The translations under genes and the position numbers were made by a program. DNA of 64,000 nucleotides from Tomocerus qinae. Its lineage: Eukaryota > Arthropoda > Collembola > Entomobryomorpha > Tomoceridae. This document shows positions 24,310-35,815 of this stretch, piece after piece. The notes under the pieces are model-generated. The model saw only the letters and a list, made by a program, of their open reading frames with translations, was not told the DNA's origin and made no database searches. The stretch is taken from assembly GCA_020055645.1 (NCBI GenBank), contig CM034548.1, forward strand, positions 37,874,296 through 37,938,295, read 5' to 3'. Every line of letters starts with the position of its first letter. Position 1 is the stretch's first letter.

Positions 24310-25949
24310 TTAAGGAAATATTAGTACACATAAATACATTATCATTGACGTAAAGAAAATAGTCATAGCATTATTTTTCTGAGAAATTGTTACCCAAATA
24401 GTTTGGCCTTTCTTTTTTGAATAGATACCGATTTCGTATAAAGAAATTCCTGCATGAATCAAATCTGTGGACATCAGAACTACATCTCGCAATACCTGCA
24501 AACCATAATTAACATTGATCAGTTAAACGATTATTAAAATAATTAAAAAGTTCATCGCTGTTATACATCTGTAAGCATTTATTTATGAGTACGTACGACG
24601 TAATACATACAAATAAATACTCTATGAAAAAGTTCGAATATAAACAGATAGCATATAAAACGCCCAACTCTAACATTTCTTTGAAGCAGAAAGATTGAGT
24701 TATGACATGACCACTTACTTGGTGTAAATGCCCTTTCCCTTGCACAACCGTGTAGAAGAATTGATCCCAACCACTGGACAAGATATGAAACGCTGAAATG
24801 TTGGCAATAATTATAATTTGCAAGGGATTTGTTGATTTTCTTTTATCCAGATTAGCAATGACTAAAATAGAAGATACTATTTCCGTGACAGTAAAGAAGA
24901 TTTGATGATACCACAATTCGTAGAAGTCATCATTCCAATAGTTCCAATGCGCCCACCAAGCGTAGTAGTGAGAGTGCAACGAACTTAGGAACAATATTGC
25001 CATGCTATACCGTAATTTTCGAAGAAACATAAGAAGAAACACTCGGCTGAAACATTCATAGAGGAAGATAACTCCCAAGACGGTTATCGTCCACATTTTG
25101 AAAGTGTTCCACGTTCCGTTGAAGTAGATGTGTTTGTAACTTGCAATCCCAGATTCATATGGCCCTTCAGAGAACAAATCCACATCAAAAAATGTAATAA
25201 ATTAACTTAAGAATTTGATGCAAAGTTATTTGTATTCATAATTTATTATTGCTTTCCTGGTATCTCTAGGGTAAACGTCCTATAAAATTCCCCAATAAAG
25301 AAATTGTGTCTGTGTGAAAAAATTGTGCAAATTTTCTCAACATAATTTGCTATCATAATAATTAATAAATCTTCATAATGAATTATGGATTTCCAACTAT
25401 ACAAATTGAATTTGGAAAATAAAGGGAGGGTTACTGTATGGACAAATCGATAAGTAGCAGAAAGGTTTTAAGTCATAATGATGCTGTATAATGTAATCAT
25501 ATAGCCAAATCTATCATTTAGCCTAATCAGAAAGTTTGGACAACCATTCTGTTTGCTAAAGGCAGAGCGTAGATAAATATCTATCCCATTCATCGTAGAA
25601 TACAGAACCAAGATAAAGATTTATTGATTGTAATTTGGTAAAGTGATTGCTAAAAAATCGCGTGTCGGAATTGGGTACGTGTACATATCTTTTGTTAAAT
25701 ACCACCCGTGAATATTTCAGAGTATAAAAACTGAAAGTCACCTTTGAAAACTGTATCCCAGCAAGAGCATGTACATGTTTTCGGGTCCACGGGGTTGTTC
25801 ATGTTACCCCACAGGTGGTTAAAGATTGCAATATGCAAAAGTGGAAAAGATATTGGTATGAGCATTGCAAAAACCGAAGAGAAGCTATTCCCCATCGTCA
25901 TTGGAGAGGATTTGAGAAGCCGACTTTCGATATCTTTTTCATGCTCCAT
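24310..25949 (-). CDS. Multi-pass membrane protein of unknown function
   Basis: Three exons: 25949-25742, 25164-24719, 24495-24310; phases agree and the product is 279 aa. The start is the ATG at 25949 (MEHEKDIESR); an open stretch upstream has no better ATG. Visible features are a first membrane helix at about residues 24-46, a luminal or extracellular CTCSCWDTVFKG motif with C59, C61 and C63, and four or five further hydrophobic helices. A histidine/tryptophan-rich stretch (HSHYYAWWAHWNYWND) sits between helices, and GWDQFFYTVVQGKGHLHQ lies in a loop; the C-terminus ends in a helix. The exon-intron structure and polar motifs argue that it is a real, conserved gene. I cannot assign a family, and there is no signal peptide other than the first helix. 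Confidence 0.72.
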
Positions 25950-26086
25950 CTTGCTAAATGCCAATTATCACTTGTTTCCTTGTTCAGATTGATGTACCGA
26001 AAATGGCTTTGGACTGTTTCACATGTCGTTTTTCTTCTAAAGAGGAAAATAGTAGATTACTTTTCGTAATTGATTGATTGACTCAT

Positions 26087-26135
26087 ACTAACATTGCTTT
26101 CCTAGACGAAATTCGTCTAGGAAAGTAATATTAGT
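26087..26135. repeat. Near-perfect 49-bp palindrome upstream of the membrane-protein gene
   Basis: The core CTTTCCTAGACGAA is followed after one base by its exact reverse complement, and the outer 10 bp per side match with two mismatches. It begins about 138 bp upstream of the ATG at 25949, so it may lie in that gene's promoter or 5' UTR. It could be a small foldback element or a regulatory site. Confidence 0.6.
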
Positions 26136-26971
26136 GTAGAAAAAATAAATTATTGTATTATATTGTCGTGATGTCAGTAGCATTTTCCCTTTAGTGGTAT
26201 TTCCCAGTCGAAACCTTGCATATGGCACAAAGAAATCTAACATTGTTCTTCTGTAGTCTGCCTGCTCTTAACCCAATCCTTTTCGCTTTGGTAGTTTTAA
26301 AATGGCAAGACTTTTAAGTACATCCTTACTTATTATTATTTAATTTATGACTGAATTTATGAAATAAAAGTAGCAAAAATGGAGACGATATTTTGGTATT
26401 GGAGTTGCATTGTAAAATCAAATTCTGGGCCAACTTAAGACAGATCTAAAATGTTAGATGGTGGATTGAGGATGAGATCAGAATAAAGTTAATAGACAAT
26501 ATATCAATATCAATGGTTAAATTATTAGATGTTAGAATTTTGGGAAGTCAAAAGCTCGTCTTGATAACGCGCGTCACTACGTCATTCCTTTAGTGTTTTT
26601 TTTACATTTCTCACAATTTCTCATTCTCAAGTATAGCTCAGCTCAGGTTGTTTAAGATACTTATTTTGACTAATATATCATTATTTTTCCATTTGATCAA
26701 TAATTTTTATAAGTCAGGAAACACAAGAAGAGCATTGTTGTGGGACATATTATTCTTTACGATCGACTTTCAATTTATAAGCCTGGCGTTACAGGAATAT
26801 TACTTATCGAATAAAACAGAATATAATATACAGAGGTATAATTTATTATTAGAAATAGAATCTAAGAATAAGAAGACATAAAATAGTTAAGTAAAATGAC
26901 CAAAAATTACTCGTTTTCAAAATTGCATAATGTTACCTCAATAACGAAATAACTACAGACAGTTATGCATT

Positions 26972-27143
26972 ACCTAACAAGGTATGATTATAGTGGAGAC
27001 TGATATTCACTCAGAACCACTTACGGGGGAAACGTACAGGCGTCCTCATGCCATTGAGTAATACTCTATGGCTTCTTCTCCTTTGATCCCATTTAGTGGT
27101 TCTGAGAAATGTTTTAAAAAACTATAAGCATACCTTGTTAGGT
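26972..27143. mobile_element. 172-bp MITE-like element with 23-bp terminal inverted repeats
   Basis: It starts ACCTAACAAGGTATG and ends CATACCTTGTTAGGT. The 23-bp inverted ends (26972-26994 and 27121-27143) differ at one position. A second inverted pair, CAGAACCACT and AGTGGTTCTG, lies inside. There is no coding capacity and no obvious target duplication. Confidence 0.7.
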
Positions 27144-29427
27144 CGCCATGTTATTTAAATTACCTTGCATTATACAGTACAGAATACAAAACTACCCAAC
27201 TCATGCCCCAAAAGAAGCCTTATATATAACCCTACAATATTTTTAACTATTGAGCAAGGGTTGAAAACCATTCTTTGGATTTAACGTAAACCCAATATTA
27301 ACCTTTCCGTTTCAACTGAAATCAGACAATATTAATTTTATTATTTTACTGAAAAGGAATTTTATATTACTTACCGTCATGTCAGTAGCACTTGCAAAAT
27401 TGGCATCGTATTATCATACAGCATATAATAATTAGTGCTGTAGAAGACGTTTTTAGGTCTATAAATGTGTATCTAAACTCTGAAAAAGTAATTTCGTTAC
27501 ACCTTATACTAAATGGTAGTTTACGTCGACCTAAAACAATTTTTATATCAAGGCGTAAATTGCTCTGAATTTTGCTTCTCTAACTAGGTTGGATCCCACT
27601 AATGTGGAGAAATGCATTTTCTATCTACATTCTTGAATTTTAATAACCCAGAGAGCTGTTTGCGTTAAATGTAGAATGTAAGACGTAATAATTTAGAATT
27701 ATAACGCCAATTTCTTATAGCAATTAATTCCTACACTGATCTATCATCCTATCTCGTAACAAAATGAAAAGAAAATGTAAAGAATATTTTGTGCCTTTTG
27801 CTAATTCGCCAATTGCGTCACACTGTGGTTTGTTTTCAGCCCTAAGTCTTTGCTGTAGAAACTCAAAATAAAATGATAGAAATCTTTTAGAAAATAATTT
27901 TGTGTAATGTACTTTGCAGTCAATAATCGGAAAGTATTTTCAGAAAAACAGCCTGAAAGCTTAGCCTGTTAAGTGCTATCTACATACTGCTTCAGATGTT
28001 GAGTTGGGTTTAGAAGGCAGAGGTTCTTCTAAATCTTATTGCGAAGAAATACGAAACAGAAAAATAAGTAAATAAACAGACAAGTTACATAGTACCCGGT
28101 GCAGACAAGTAGCAAACTACAAATACCCAGGTATGAACGACCCAGTATATACCAAATATTGCTTGCTTATTATAAGCAAGTGAGGAAATAATATTGAGTT
28201 TTATAGCACAGTGGATACAGACAGATCTATTCCCGTTCCAGTATTATGGAACTCCCAAAAACGCAAAATCAGAAATTTGGGGTGGTTTGCGAGCCCCGAA
28301 ACCACCCTGAAAACATTAATATAAAATTCACTCAAAACACATGTTGAAAGAATATATTTGAATTATGTTTTACGAAAGTAATGATACAAACAAAACATCT
28401 TGTCCAATTCTAAATTCTGTCATTGCATGCACTATATAATTCCATCACCTACAGATATAACGAACTAAAATGATTGCATAAGTATGTAATTTAGTAGATA
28501 TCAAAGTTATCATGACTAAATAGGCCCAGGAAAACATTAAATACTTAATTAAAGCCTACCCCTCATCTTAGCCTATCTAAATCTACGCCACTGCTATTTG
28601 ACAAGGAACAGGCTTTCGTATTGATTTGCTCTTGCTTCGGTTCAGTCATGTATTTTGGTGTAGTTTGGCAATATAAGAGCAAGACACATGCACTGGAGCT
28701 GGAGTCGGCGCTTTGGAAATACTCCGAGTTCCGGAAAAAGACTTCTATATGATCATAATCTACAGGGAGCGAAGAGTAAATGTTCGAGTTGCTTTATTTA
28801 TACGTTATCAGTCGAGCAAGCGAAAAAATGGATCATATTCTGCTGAATACTTGAATGCTGACTAAATATAGTCCAGCACCTGCACTCGTCAATAATATTA
28901 TCAACTTCCGTTGGAAGGATTATGGCATTTATCATCTATATGACTATGACTTATAAGCTATTTGCCGTAATTGAAAGTAGTAATAAGGGAAATTTATTTT
29001 CCAAGTTGCAATTAGAAGCTAATATGAGACTTGAATGACGGCGGATGTAATTATGACATGTAATAAAATTCCTCGTTAACTTCTGATCGATTCACGAGTA
29101 TACACATTGTCGTCAAAATAGTTTCATTGAGTCGTCTTAAAGATTTTACTGAATTCAGGGTTCATTATCATATTACCCTGGTTGAAAATTAAAATGATTT
29201 TAAATTGTTTCTCTTAACACAGAAAAATGAATGAAATTACGTATATTGGAACCATCAAGTAACATTTATTTATATCAAATAAAAAGGATCATCGGATTTA
29301 CAATGAGGACATTATTTAGAATAGTTGTAAACTTGTGTTGCTAAATGAAAGCATATTGATCTTAATGATATTATGAGTCTTTTATTACGACAATCATCTT
29401 TCTTCTTCAATTTTGTGTGCTGTAGGT

Positions 29428-29602
29428 CAGGCACGTAACCAGGAATTTGACCAAGGGGGGGGGGCACCAAAATATATTGGTAAAACGAAGACATTCGCGC
29501 GAATTTTTTTTGGATCTTTAACCTTTTTTGACAAAAAAATTGTCTTTTTCTGGAAACTTAGGGGGACCGGGCAGCCCCGCCCCCCCTCTGGATACGTGCT
29601 TG
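29428..29602. mobile_element. hAT-like MITE, 175 bp, with 8-bp target-site duplication
   Basis: Left end CAGGCACGTAACCAGG; the right end read in reverse is CAAGCACGTATCCAGAGG. Flanking 8-mers are CTGTAGGT (29420-29427) and CTGTAAGT (29603-29610), a duplication with one change. Inside are a G-run next to the left end and a C-run next to the right end, so it folds back. It is related at its ends to the element at 38049-38164. Confidence 0.7.
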
Positions 29603-31018
29603 CTGTAAGTTATAGTAAGGTTTTCGAAACTTTAAATCTATAAAGGATTAAAATGTAAATCCTATATTAAAAAATGTAAAGCAAATACAGTCAGTAGAAA
29701 TGTGACGCCAAGCGGAAATTCACAGTCCATCTACATATATTTTATTATACCCACGCTGTAACCAAATGCTCAAGAAAATATGCCTTGAAATATTACAACA
29801 AAGGAAGCATCACCAATTGTAAAGTAAAAATATTATCCATTAATAAATCAGAAAATCAGAGCTATATAGATATAGCATTTCAAGGACACACTAGCAGCAC
29901 GTGGCAATGACTATGTGTATAGATATCTATCTTGGCAGGGTCACCAAAGAGAAATAAAGGTTCTATTACGATTTATGGGTATGTGTGGCATGTGTGTTCT
30001 ACAGAAAAATTATTTTTACGCCAATAAGGACTTTTTTCGTAATTAGTAAGATATTTTCGCGAACAGTGAATAATTTAGGTGCCAAAGATTTTTCGCAAAA
30101 AAGCACAGAGATTTATGCATGATGATGACCTTATTTTAAAGCAAGCTGGAATTAAATCTTGAGCTTTTGGAAAATATTTTAAAGTAAAATAATTTGTATT
30201 AAAATTAAATAATCTCTAATAGCGCGTACTTGTGGCTTTCAGTTGGCTTTGATTTGACATGATCTTTCATACTAATGGCAAAGCAAAGTTCTCTCTCTCA
30301 ATTTCCGAAATGTGTTGCTTGTGTGTGATTGCGTGATGCCAACTGCCAACTTAAAGAGTACGTTCCCAATTTATAGCATGGATATGTATACTCTATAATG
30401 TATTTGGATAGAAAATCTCCCTGCTCGGAGATAATCATTTTGGGTAAACGCACAGATGCAGGAAGGAAGTAGCGTATTCGCCCTGGGAAAGTACTAGGGT
30501 ACTAATATAATGGCTTCATCAAACACACAATTCTTAAGTTGTTCCAATGACCCGTTTACTGCGCAGCAAATTTCGGAAAGGCCCCCTTAATACAAGCATT
30601 TTCATATCAGGTGGTCGTGATTTACAGGACCTTTTGTCATGCCATACACTTTTTGGGAAATAGTAGAATTTCTTTGACATGATATTGCTAGTTATAAATT
30701 TTATGTAATAAGTATTCATTATCTAATGATTTTAGCCAAACACATCAATTCCTAAATTGTCATTTTGTCACGAACAGACTTTACCACGGACTTTTACCGA
30801 ATCTTGATTAAACTACTACTTCAACTTGCAGTCTTGACTCCTGGAACAAACAGCAAGTTTTCCTCTTCATTCTTTTGCTGGAATTTCATACGAAATACCC
30901 TGTACACTGTACACTACGAGTTTAATGTGGGAAACTATAACTTTGACATTTTATCAGATTGTGTCATCCAGGTGTGTAGCTGAACGAAATTTAGGCAGCT
31001 GTACATCGTTGCCACAGT

Positions 31019-31390
31019 TGTCACCGTTTCCATCGCTACCACATCACCTGTTGCCACTGCCGTTGCCACGAATTGGTCACTTACCTCTATCCATATTCTG
31101 TTAAAACCATGTTTTAACATTGAGAAGATAACGAAACCCATCACTATTTTTGACTCTATTTGTACCTAAAGAGCCAAATAAAAAATGAAGACAATAATTG
31201 TTGGACTTTTAAAATAATTATTAGATTAGGTCAAATAAAAAGGCAAAATAATGATAGGTGACTAAAAAGTGACCACATTTCTGAAAAATGAAGTCAGTTT
31301 TGTGACGACGGTGGCTACAGAACCGATTGCAGGTAAAGTGGCCTATTCGTGACAATGGTAGTGACAACGCATGATGTGGTAACGGTGACA
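31019..31390. repeat. Imperfect inverted repeat upstream of the Sgf11-like gene
   Basis: The segment 31019-31086 (rich in TTGCCAC and CACATCACC) is complementary, with scattered mismatches and a gap, to 31332-31390 (GTGATGTGGTA-like, GACAATGGTAGTGACAAC). The spacer is about 245 bp. It ends about 330 bp upstream of the Sgf11-like ATG. Probably an old foldback element. Confidence 0.45.
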
Positions 31391-31716
31391 GGTACTGCTA
31401 ACTAAAACCAACCTAAGTGTTTGTTTTAAACCAGAGAACAATCATTCTGGCCGTTTGTGTCGCTTCTATAGTGCAGGGTTGTGAATTTGTGCATCTCTAA
31501 TATATTTTCACTTTCATTTCCCTTTATTGCTACTGCTTCTTCAAGACAGTTTTTTATGTGAAGGGACGTCGGAAGGAATAGCAAACCTCTCTGAAATTGA
31601 CACATTTTACAATTTAGAGCGATACAGTGAAATGCGAATCTACATAAGTACGAAACTACACCAGTTTAATATGTCATTTTAACTTTCACTTGGAACCAAA
31701 ATTCTCTTCGAAGAGA

Positions 31717-32167
31717 ATGGACACGAGAAGAGGCAAATTTCATCCGGTTAGTTTTTCAATGATTATGAGACTATAAAATTATGCAGACAATTCTATGTCT
31801 TCGAACGCAAACAGTATATTAATCCTTTTATGAATTATAGGATGTATTGGATGCCGCTATCCGTCAAATTGTAAATTTTTATATTGACAAAGACATATTT
31901 AACGTTGGACGAGAAGTGGGAAGACAATTAAGAACAGGAGAGTTGGACGCTTTGGGAGTTCTTAATGATGTCCCTGAAATTCCAATTGTTGATGCCCCTG
32001 GTGTCGATATATTCAGACAGCCACAAAACAGGATGTTGCCTTTTCAGGCCGACTGTACCCGTTGTCCTAGAACTGTAGGAGCCAGACGCTATACAATTCA
32101 TTTAGCGAGCTGTATGAGAATGGGTCGACGTAGGGTTTCCAGTAAGAGATTGTCCGCTTCTATCTAG
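31717..32167 (+). CDS. Sgf11: SAGA-associated factor 11 (Sgf11/ATXN7L3-type) zinc-finger protein
   Basis: Two exons: 31717-31746 (MDTRRGKFHP) and 31841-32167, joined in phase 0, 118 aa. The C-terminus has the Sgf11-type zinc finger: C82-x2-C85, then RYTIHLASCMRMGR giving H97 and C101, followed by a basic RRRVSSKRLS tail. Family members read CPxC, then RFAPHLEKCMGMGR, then NSSRxAS. The N-terminal helix (AIRQIVNFYIDKDIFNVGREVG) resembles the Sgf11 helix that packs against ENY2/Sus1. In the SAGA deubiquitinase module this protein bridges the ubiquitin protease to ENY2 and contacts nucleosomes, in the nucleus. The length sits between yeast (99 aa) and fly proteins. The first exon is short and thus less certain. 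Confidence 0.82.
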
Positions 32168-33744
32168 CTCTCAGGTATGTATAAACATTTTGGATTTAGC
32201 CAATATTTAAGTCTGATTCTCATGCTTGTCATTTAAAATTGTAGTGATTATTTGTACACATTATACGGAACATCTCTTATAAAGCAAAATATTTACATAC
32301 ATTAGTTTCTATTCCTGCATCACAGAATATCTACAATCTACATGAAGGCATTGAAGTTGGGATAGGGCATTGCAATTAATTTGTTATTAATTTAGGCAAA
32401 GGATTGATGTTGTATACAAATACAATTTACAATTAAAAGCCATTTCTCCTTTTATTTCATTTTAAACATTATTTTTTAGCCTACCTTTCATATACTTGTT
32501 TATAGAATAGCTTAAAAATGACATTACATTATGTTATTACTATTTTCTCATATTTTATTATTACTTCGAGCGAAACTTTGATTAGCGACTGTTTTACTAC
32601 TATTTCATATTACCATAGCTGAGGTACTACATAGTATATTTTATGCATTACAATTAAAAACGGCACGTGTTGTTGATACAAACTAGTCAACGTTGATATC
32701 CAATATTTTCAAATGCGTTAAGAACTGTCAAAAATTATTCAATATGTGGTCAAACGTGACATTTTTCTGACAGATTTGATTATGCAAAATCCGTTTAAAA
32801 ATATTTTGTCTAATGTCTTGCTGTTTCAAAAGAAATCAGTTGTAGATGTTTCTATCCAATGTTTTAGTATTATGGTTTATAGATTTAATTTAGTCATTCA
32901 GCAAATTAGTAGACTGTGTTTATTAAATTATTCGCATAAACCTGACAGTTCATGTCAAAGTAGATTGTTGAATGGACTAATTTATCAACACAATTAGACG
33001 TGTCATATTTTTTACCATAATAATATTATACTATTGACTACTTACTGATGATGCCGCTATCACTGACTAACCTGAATGAGACGATGAGAGTGATGAGAAG
33101 AGTGAGACGACCCAGGTCTAGTTACTTACAATTTATTACGCGTTTAGTTAGTTAGAGATGCTGCTTATTTTCAATCTCTAAATGCTGAGAACAACATTAT
33201 TGTACCGTGCGAAATTTAATAATAATAACTTACTGATTATTCTCCATGCAAGCATTCGGACAACTGTTAATTGCTAAGTTCTAACTGTATTAAGTGGTAA
33301 CTGGAGTCGAACATTGAGACATTTTAAATAATAACCATTATTAATTGTTCACGTTACGCTCAGCTTTTGTGTTTTAGAATTTAGAGTGTTAGCGCTTGTT
33401 TTTGACACACAGTCATAGTCATAATAATACTTGATACTTATTGCCCTGTCCTATTTTTTTAAATCGAGTTTGGTACATTAGTTGTTGCAAATTATAGTTT
33501 TGATTCGAAATTTTGTTGTCAGTTGTTGTTATATAGTGCTAACTGGACATTTGTTATTTATAAACTTTCGTTTAAGAAATCCAGGTCGGAGTTTATTTGT
33601 TCTTACTTTAGTTTAGTTGTTTTGCGATGTGTCATTTTAGAATGTATTGTTTGAGCGTACAGTATTTACCGTTAACTGCAGTTTTCAAAATATTTATATT
33701 AACCCCTTAAAATAATTTGGATTTGAATTTTTTAGTGTGGTGCC
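32168..33744. other. Intergenic region between Sgf11-like and SPOUT1 genes
   Basis: Contains the Sgf11-like 3' UTR and presumably the SPOUT1 promoter. No exon or repeat was recognised. Confidence 0.45.
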
Positions 33745-35156
33745 ATGGGATCAACCTCAAAAGCCGATGATTCTGATTCACATGGAAAAAATACTAAAGG
33801 AGACCATTTAAAAGAAAAATTAAAACTGAAGAAGCAAGAGAGAAAACAATTAAAAAAGCAACTGAAGGAAGAAAACACATTAAAAAAATATAAACCAAAG
33901 GATTCTGAAGCAGAAAAAAAGCACACGACCAATATAAATAGAGTGGAGGATGACAATGTTAGCGAGACAGAATGCAGTGCACAAGATGATAAAACAGAAG
34001 GTCAAGGAAGACATTACACTGTCAGCATTGCAGTTTCCGGCTCCATCGTGGACAATGCCCAATCTCCAGTTCTGAAAGCATACCTTGCAGGTCAGATTGC
34101 TAGATCTGCGGCTATTTTCAATGTAGACGAAATAATTGTGTTTGACGACACCGGAGGTCACGGGAAAAAAGCTTGCGAACATATGGCCAGGATCCTACAA
34201 TTTTTAGAATGCCCTCAATATTTAAGAAAGACGCTGTTTCCCTTACACCCTGATCTGCAATATACCGGAGTTATCAGCCCATTAGACCTTCCTCATCATC
34301 TTCGCCGAGACGAGGCCCTACCCTACCGGTAATTAAAATAAAAACTTCTTGATTGTAAATTGTATTCTAATTTTGTAGTGTTGATCATTGGTGGCCTATA
34401 CCTACACCTTAAATCACATTGTTTCAACACTTAATCATTCTGATTCTTAATCACTGTATTATCTTCTATATCGAAGATATCTAACTTTAAATTAAAATCA
34501 CTTTAATAGCCTCGGAAATTTGTCAATTCTTGTCATTTGTGAATTCATCTAGGTTGTCTGTAAAATTGTATTTTTGTAATGTTAATAGAGAAGGTGTTGT
34601 GTCCAATCGTCCAACAAAAGAAGGAACAGATGTCTCCTACATTTATGTTGGCCTAGAAAAAGACTGTCAAGTTCAGAAAAGTCTACCCGACGGTTTGAGA
34701 GTGACAGTAAAATTCAACAACCCTTCAACAGAATACATTTTGAGCCAGAGAGGAAAATTGAAAGGAGAAATCGTGTCCCCACAGTCCCCTAGAGCAGAAC
34801 GTGGCTTGTACTGGGGCTACAGTGTCAGAGTAGCCGACTCGTTGTCGAAGATTTTTTCTCAATCTACGTTTAAAGAAGGATACGATGTTACTATTGGAAC
34901 TTCCGAAAAAGGTTCATCAGTAGACAGTTTAAAAATCTCGGAATCTGCGAAACACATCTTAATAGTTTTTGGTGGGGTTGAAGGACTGGAATACGCTTTA
35001 GAGAATGATGAAGCTGTCAAGGAAGACGAAGTTCAGGCTCTGTTTGATTATTATGTAAATACTTGTCCTCATCAAGGTTCCAGAACTATCAGAACTGAAG
35101 AAGCTATTTTGATATCTATGGCCGCAATCAGTTCAAAATTCAAATGTATATACTGA
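33745..35156 (+). CDS. SPOUT1: SPOUT1 (C9orf114 family) putative RNA methyltransferase
   Basis: Two exons: 33745-34328 and 34589-35156, joined inside an arginine codon (LPYR-EGVV), 383 aa, close to the length of the human protein. The start has a GCCATGG context. Residues 1-70 are very lysine-rich, likely a nucleolar or RNA-binding tail and partly coiled coil. The SPOUT fold begins with HYTVSIAVSGSIVDNAQS; typical family blocks follow (YLAGQIARSAAIFNVDEIIV, LQYTGVISPLDLPHHLR, EGTDVSYIYVGLEKD, RGLYWGYSVRVADSLS). The knot segment ILIVFGGVEGLE and the end TEEAILISMAAI form the AdoMet-binding trefoil region. Human SPOUT1 associates with kinetochores and spindle poles and was reported to act on miRNA/rRNA; that role is family knowledge. 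Confidence 0.93.
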
Positions 35157-35183
35157 TGATATTTTATAATTTTTTCTTTTAAA

Positions 35184-35590
35184 TTCTACTTATAAAGATG
35201 TACGTTTAAACTGATAAAATATCCATAGTATAGTCATAGGCTATAGTATAAGTAATCTAAATATCTATAATATATAATCTAAATATCCGTAATCAATAAG
35301 TAATAATCTACAGCATAGCATTTGAGAATTTATAATCATTCTGTTATATGTTTGTTATCTAAGTTATTAGTTATTGTATTGTATTATTTATTCTACTTAT
35401 AAAGATGTACGTTTAAATTGATAAAATATCCTTAGTATAGTCATAGTCTATAGTATAAGTAATCTAAATATCTATAATCAGTAATCTAAATATCCGTAAT
35501 CTATAAGTAATAATCTATAGTATAGCATTTGAGAATTTATAATCATTCTGTTATGTTTGTTACCTAAGTTATTTTATTGTATTATTTATT
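35184..35590. repeat. 207-bp tandem duplication in the SPOUT1 3' UTR
   Basis: The segment starting TTCTACTTATAAAGATGTAC at 35184 recurs at 35391, giving a period of 207 bp over two units with a handful of substitutions and small indels. Internally there are shorter echoes (AATCTAAATAT repeated). It lies between the SPOUT1 stop and its poly(A) signal, so both copies would be in the mRNA. Confidence 0.85.
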
Positions 35591-35619
35591 TATGTAACAA
35601 AACCTTCAATTGTGCAGAG

Positions 35620-35625
35620 AATAAA
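35620..35625 (+). terminator. Poly(A) signal of SPOUT1
   Basis: AATAAA after the duplicated 3' UTR block, 464 nt past the stop codon. Confidence 0.5.
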
Positions 35626-35689
35626 CTTCTTTAAATTAGTGTATGCCCAAAGATGCAGAATTATCTATCACCACCATTTCTCTTAAACT

Positions 35690-35695
35690 TTTATT
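35690..35695 (-). terminator. Poly(A) signal of ribulose-phosphate 3-epimerase
   Basis: AATAAA on the minus strand about 120 nt after the stop at 35816. It faces the SPOUT1 signal with only about 65 bp between them, so the two transcripts converge tightly. Confidence 0.45.
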
Positions 35696-35815
35696 AGGGT
35701 ACCATCTCACTTCATGCACTAATACAAACAAGATTGCATGATTTTAGGTATCTTTTAAAAATATATTTTATGTTTGACATTGGATTAGAACAGAATAAAA
35801 TGAAAATCTTATCAT

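Larger units (their letters stand above)
26136..31716. other. 5.6-kb intergenic region with small transposon relics
   Basis: No supported gene. It contains the inverted-repeat elements listed at 26972-27143, 29428-29602 and 31019-31390; the rest is AT-rich and featureless to the eye. Confidence 0.45.

Noticed and set aside
30935-31144. Minus-strand frame with a VATAVATGDVVAMETVTTVAT stretch
   Set aside because: It lies within one arm of the inverted repeat at 31019-31390; the protein-like periodicity comes from the repeat.
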